Of a stretch of DNA of 16,408 nucleotides, positions 14,120 to 16,408 are shown piece by piece. The stretch covers positions 1 to 16,408 of the forward strand of contig CAYYQW010000081.1 in NCBI GenBank assembly GCA_964472505.1, in the 5' to 3' direction. The first letter of the stretch is position 1, and the number at the start of each line of letters is the position of its first letter. The translations under genes and the position numbers were made by a program. Origin of the DNA: JAYEIA01 sp964472505. Its GTDB lineage: Bacteria > Bacteroidota > Bacteroidia > Bacteroidales > JAADGE01. The notes beneath the pieces were generated by a model. It worked only from the letters and a program-made list of their open reading frames with translations. It did not search any database and was not told the DNA's origin.

Positions 14120-14458
14120 TTATTCGTTCGCTAAATATTCTTCTATTTCTTTCTTAAGTTTCGGTAAATGAATTGAAATTATTCCCCAAATGACCACATC
14201 ATCTACTTTGTCATAACCGTGTATCACCCAATTTCTTGTATCTACTATTTGTCTTGCATTTTCTATTTGAATTTCGGGAGTAATTTTCATAATTCTATTC
14301 ATTGCCTCACCAATAATTTCAATTTCTCTTTCAATACCTCTTCTTAGTAATTTATTGTTTTGATATTCATAGAAATCTCTTTCCTCTCCGAGAAAGTCAA
14401 ATATTGAATCAATGGATGTTTTAATGTCAAAAAGGTATTTTTTTACTTCACGCTTCAT
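14120..14458 (-). CDS. HEPN-domain toxin (HepT-like, DUF86)
   Basis: This 112-aa all-helical protein has the HEPN RNase motif RX4HXY at R75-NWVI-H80-G-Y82 (TRNWVIHGYDKVDD). It also has the family's conserved RRGIEREIEIIGEAMNRI segment at 39-56. HepT-type HEPN proteins are RNA-cleaving or otherwise growth-arresting toxins that are inhibited by a minimal nucleotidyltransferase partner, which adenylylates the tyrosine of this motif in studied pairs. The partner is encoded immediately upstream with an 11-bp overlap, so the two are translated together. The motif is intact, so an active toxin is expected. Confidence 0.93.
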   Translation of the reverse strand: MKREVKKYLFDIKTSIDSIFDFLGEERDFYEYQNNKLLRRGIEREIEIIGEAMNRIMKITPEIQIENARQIVDTRNWVIHGYDKVDDVVIWGIISIHLPKLKKEIEEYLANE

Positions 14459-14756
14459 AAATCAATTGTTTTGATTCATTAATACTTTCTATAAAATACG
14501 GATTTGACAGAGTTCTTTCAGTTACGATGTCAATTTCTCTTTTAAATAGTTCTCTAAGTTTATAATGAAGTGTGAAATAATTATTTGTGTATTCATCAAC
14601 AGTTAAATTGTCTGCAAAGGAAATTAGAAAATCAATATCACTGTCATCTCCAAAACTCTCAGATACAACAGAACCGAAGGCATAAAGCCTTTTAATGTTA
14701 AGTGCCTGACAAATAGCAATCAACTCTTTTTTTCGTTTTTCCAATAATTGGTGCAT
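14448..14756 (-). CDS. Minimal nucleotidyltransferase antitoxin (MntA-like)
   Basis: This 102-aa protein shows the MNT signature GSX10DXD: G28-S29, then D40-I-D42 (GSVVSESFGDDSDIDFLISF). The third acidic residue is D76 in REIDIVTE. It is the antitoxin of the HEPN/MNT pair and probably inactivates the HEPN toxin by AMP transfer. The antitoxin comes first, the toxin overlaps it by 11 bp, and both are driven by the promoter at 14770-14801. All catalytic acidic residues are present. Confidence 0.93.
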   Translation of the reverse strand: MHQLLEKRKKELIAICQALNIKRLYAFGSVVSESFGDDSDIDFLISFADNLTVDEYTNNYFTLHYKLRELFKREIDIVTERTLSNPYFIESINESKQLIYEA

Positions 14757-14769
14757 CTTTTATTTTTTT

Positions 14770-14801
14770 CAAAGATAGAGAATTTTCGGATTAGCATCAA
14801 T
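14770..14801 (-). promoter_or_regulatory. Promoter of the MNT/HEPN pair
   Basis: On the minus strand TATCTTTG (14770-14777) fits TAnnTTTG, and ATTG (14798-14801) stands 20 bp upstream. This is the same arrangement as the restriction-modification promoter. The -7 box ends only 13 bp before the ATG, so the leader is very short. Confidence 0.55.
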
Positions 14802-14828
14802 TTTTTCTGTCAAACTTGCATATAACAG

Positions 14829-14883
14829 TAATATATAAGCCGAATCCGGGCTCACATTAAGTTCTTAATTATCAACCGAAAAA
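14829..14883. repeat. 55-bp duplicate flanking the assembly gap, left copy
   Basis: It is identical to 14984-15038 and ends exactly where the Ns begin. The second copy includes the last codons of the downstream minus-strand gene. This is best explained as overlapping contig ends and not a biological repeat. Confidence 0.9.
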
Positions 14884-14983
14884 NNNNNNNNNNNNNNNNN
14901 NNNNNNNNNNNNNNNNNNNNNNNNNNNNNNNNNNNNNNNNNNNNNNNNNNNNNNNNNNNNNNNNNNNNNNNNNNNNNNNNNNN
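14884..14983. other. Scaffold gap (100 N)
   Basis: There are exactly 100 unknown bases, the usual placeholder length. Identical 55-bp ends on both sides suggest that the real distance is zero and that one copy should be removed. Confidence 0.97.
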
Positions 14984-15038
14984 TAATATATAAGCCGAAT
15001 CCGGGCTCACATTAAGTTCTTAATTATCAACCGAAAAA
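14984..15038. repeat. 55-bp duplicate flanking the assembly gap, right copy
   Basis: It begins at the first base after the Ns and is identical to 14829-14883. It contains the stop codon of the CarboxypepD_reg-like gene and a short AGCC...GGCT hairpin (about 14992-15006), which may be that gene's weak terminator. Confidence 0.9.
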
Positions 15039-16201
15039 TCGCTCCAGAACAGATGATTGTATGATAAATTTTCAAAATAATCACGCTCTGAAATAGGCTC
15101 CGGCTCTTGTGTAATGTAATCTAAAACTGTTAATTTGGCATTAACGGAGCGTATGTTATTTTGAGGCGAATCGGAATTTGCTGCCTCAATTTGATAATGT
15201 ATATCGGCCAAACGATAGGTATTATTATCGGTTTTTATATATTCCGTGCTAAAACTGTAGTTTGCATCAGAAATATGTCGGTTTGTCTCTGTTTCGGCAA
15301 TATAAAGCCCTCTTCCGATATTGGAAATATGTGTAGCTTTGCCTTGAGTTTCATTTTTCAATACGGCATAAGATTTTTTAGCAATATAAATTTTTCCGGA
15401 ATAAGTTTCAGCATAGTAAAAGCCGGTATTCACTACTTTAGGAGCTTTACAGCGATACTCAAGTACCCAAACAGAATCTCCTCTCAATACGGTTTCATCG
15501 GCTATGCTTACTTCAAAATCGCTTTTATGGTGTGAATCCAAAACATTACCGCTGCTCCGAACAATATCGAAAGTCAATAAATCATCCAGCTTGGTGCTTC
15601 CCTCGTTGGGAAAGCGTACCTGAAAATTTCGGTCACTTTCCAAAAACTTATAATTTCTGTTTACAAAACTTTTATGAAAACCGCTGCGCTTATAACCTTC
15701 CGAATCGTACAATAATGCAATGGCTCTGCGGGTTTCCTCTTCCGCATTTGTTTTCTCGCTTACATTATCGTATAATAACCGGTAGTTATAACTGCTTTGA
15801 CCGTAATTTTTTTCAATATTATCGGCAGCTCGTTTCAAAAGCAAGTACGGAAAATACGATTTATCTTCCACCACAACCTCCTCAATAGAAAAATCGTGCG
15901 GTACCAATACAATTTTCATATTGGTGTTTCCGGCATAATCCGATATTTTTCGTTGTTCTCCTTCATATCCTATGGATGAAAATGTTAATTCGCTTTCAGC
16001 TTCGGATTGCGGAATGTTAAGTTTAAAATAACCGGTTTCATCGCTTACGGTTCCTATCGTGCTTCCGCTGATTCCGATATTAACGAACGGAATGGCTTCC
16101 CCGGTTTTCTTGTCGGAAACTCGGCCGCTTATTAGGATTTGCCCAAAAGAAAAGTATGGGATAATTAGTAACAAAGTAATCAGTTGAAATATGTTTTTCA
16201 T
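15020..16201 (-). CDS. Exported carboxypeptidase-regulatory-like-domain protein
   Basis: This 393-aa protein has a signal peptide (MKNIFQLITLLLIIPYFSFG, cleavage before or near Q21). A CarboxypepD_reg-like beta-sandwich domain follows (about 23-105: ISGRVSDKKTGEAIPFVNIG, then GTVSDETGYFKL, then FSSIGYE). That domain is the N-terminal module of many Bacteroidota outer-membrane proteins, including TonB-dependent receptors and DUF5686 proteins. The remaining roughly 285 residues (EEVVVEDKSYFPYLLLKRAADNI onward) match neither a receptor plug nor a full barrel. They look like a soluble or beta-rich domain of the type found in uncharacterised surface proteins. A TATCTTTG -7 box lies upstream. The last codons are in the 55-bp segment that is duplicated across the gap. 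The role is unknown. Confidence 0.88.
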   Translation of the reverse strand: MKNIFQLITLLLIIPYFSFGQILISGRVSDKKTGEAIPFVNIGISGSTIGTVSDETGYFKLNIPQSEAESELTFSSIGYEGEQRKISDYAGNTNMKIVLVPHDFSIEEVVVEDKSYFPYLLLKRAADNIEKNYGQSSYNYRLLYDNVSEKTNAEEETRRAIALLYDSEGYKRSGFHKSFVNRNYKFLESDRNFQVRFPNEGSTKLDDLLTFDIVRSSGNVLDSHHKSDFEVSIADETVLRGDSVWVLEYRCKAPKVVNTGFYYAETYSGKIYIAKKSYAVLKNETQGKATHISNIGRGLYIAETETNRHISDANYSFSTEYIKTDNNTYRLADIHYQIEAANSDSPQNNIRSVNAKLTVLDYITQEPEPISERDYFENLSYNHLFWSDFSVDN

Positions 16202-16230
16202 AAGCTTAAGTTAAAGCGTTATTACAGCCA

Positions 16231-16238
16231 CAAAGATA
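16231..16238 (-). promoter_or_regulatory. -7 box of the CarboxypepD_reg-like gene
   Basis: TATCTTTG on the minus strand matches TAnnTTTG, 29 bp upstream of the ATG at 16201. No -33 element at the usual 19-21 bp was found. Beyond it (16239-16408) I see no supportable gene. Confidence 0.45.
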
Positions 16239-16408
16239 ATGAAATTTCTGCTATATATATATAACTGTCAAATGAGATTCAAAAACCTTACAAAGCGCTT
16301 TCTTTATCAGCAATACCATATAATTCTTCTAAACAAATGCTAAGTTTTTGATTGATAAGCTAAAAAAGAAAATCCGATTACATTGACTGCAATCGTTTGC
16401 ATAATTAG

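Noticed and set aside
16285..16360. Possible C-terminal tail of an upstream minus-strand gene (LINQKLSICLEELYGIADK)
   Set aside because: It is only about 23 codons long and has an in-frame stop directly upstream, so there is no support for a real gene.
1..16408. CRISPR array, tRNA or rRNA genes, transposase genes
   Set aside because: I found no regularly spaced short repeats, no cloverleaf with an anticodon arm, no rRNA-like sequence and no DDE or Y1 transposase motifs on either strand.

Overview
The window looks like a draft Bacteroidota chromosome. The supporting signs are AT-rich DNA, start codons without clear Shine-Dalgarno sites, TAnnTTTG-type -7 boxes upstream of several genes, a CarboxypepD_reg-like exported protein, and long palindromic intergenic repeats. 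Every gene I can support lies on the minus strand. A 100-N scaffold gap at 14884-14983 is flanked by an exact 55-bp duplication, so it is probably an assembly join and not missing DNA.

Region 1 (1-9001) is an accessory, defence-type island bounded by two identical 131-bp direct repeats (7-137 and 8871-9001), each folding into several perfect hairpins. In transcription order it holds an AIPR-family protein, an SMC/OLD-like AAA ATPase and a small PD-(D/E)XK-like protein, which form one tight operon. A 1297-aa single-polypeptide restriction-modification enzyme (type IIG-like) follows, then a small lipoprotein. Long palindromes lie 12-20 bp beyond the stop codons of the nuclease-like gene, the restriction-modification gene and the lipoprotein gene. 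Two of these palindromes (1115-1196 and 5184-5254) belong to one sequence family. The arrangement is therefore 'gene or operon plus palindrome', which resembles a cassette array, although no integrase is visible.

Region 2 (9174-13978) looks more like chromosomal backbone and is visibly less AT-rich. It holds a membrane-anchored TlpA/ResA-type thioredoxin with its terminator. Upstream of that is a four-gene operon: a small HTH-like protein, a BtrH_N/C39-fold protein, an ABC ATPase and an ABC-2 permease. A small two-helix membrane protein lies upstream of the operon.

Region 3 (14002-14801) is a HEPN/MNT toxin-antitoxin pair with its own promoter. It is bordered downstream by another structured intergenic repeat, distantly similar to one inside region 1. 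Region 4 (15020-16408) holds a secreted carboxypeptidase-regulatory-like-domain protein and its upstream region.

The most interesting candidates are the AIPR-ATPase-nuclease operon as a possible three-component defence system, and the repeat-bounded, palindrome-punctuated island that carries it. All functional statements come from motifs read by eye. No database search was possible.
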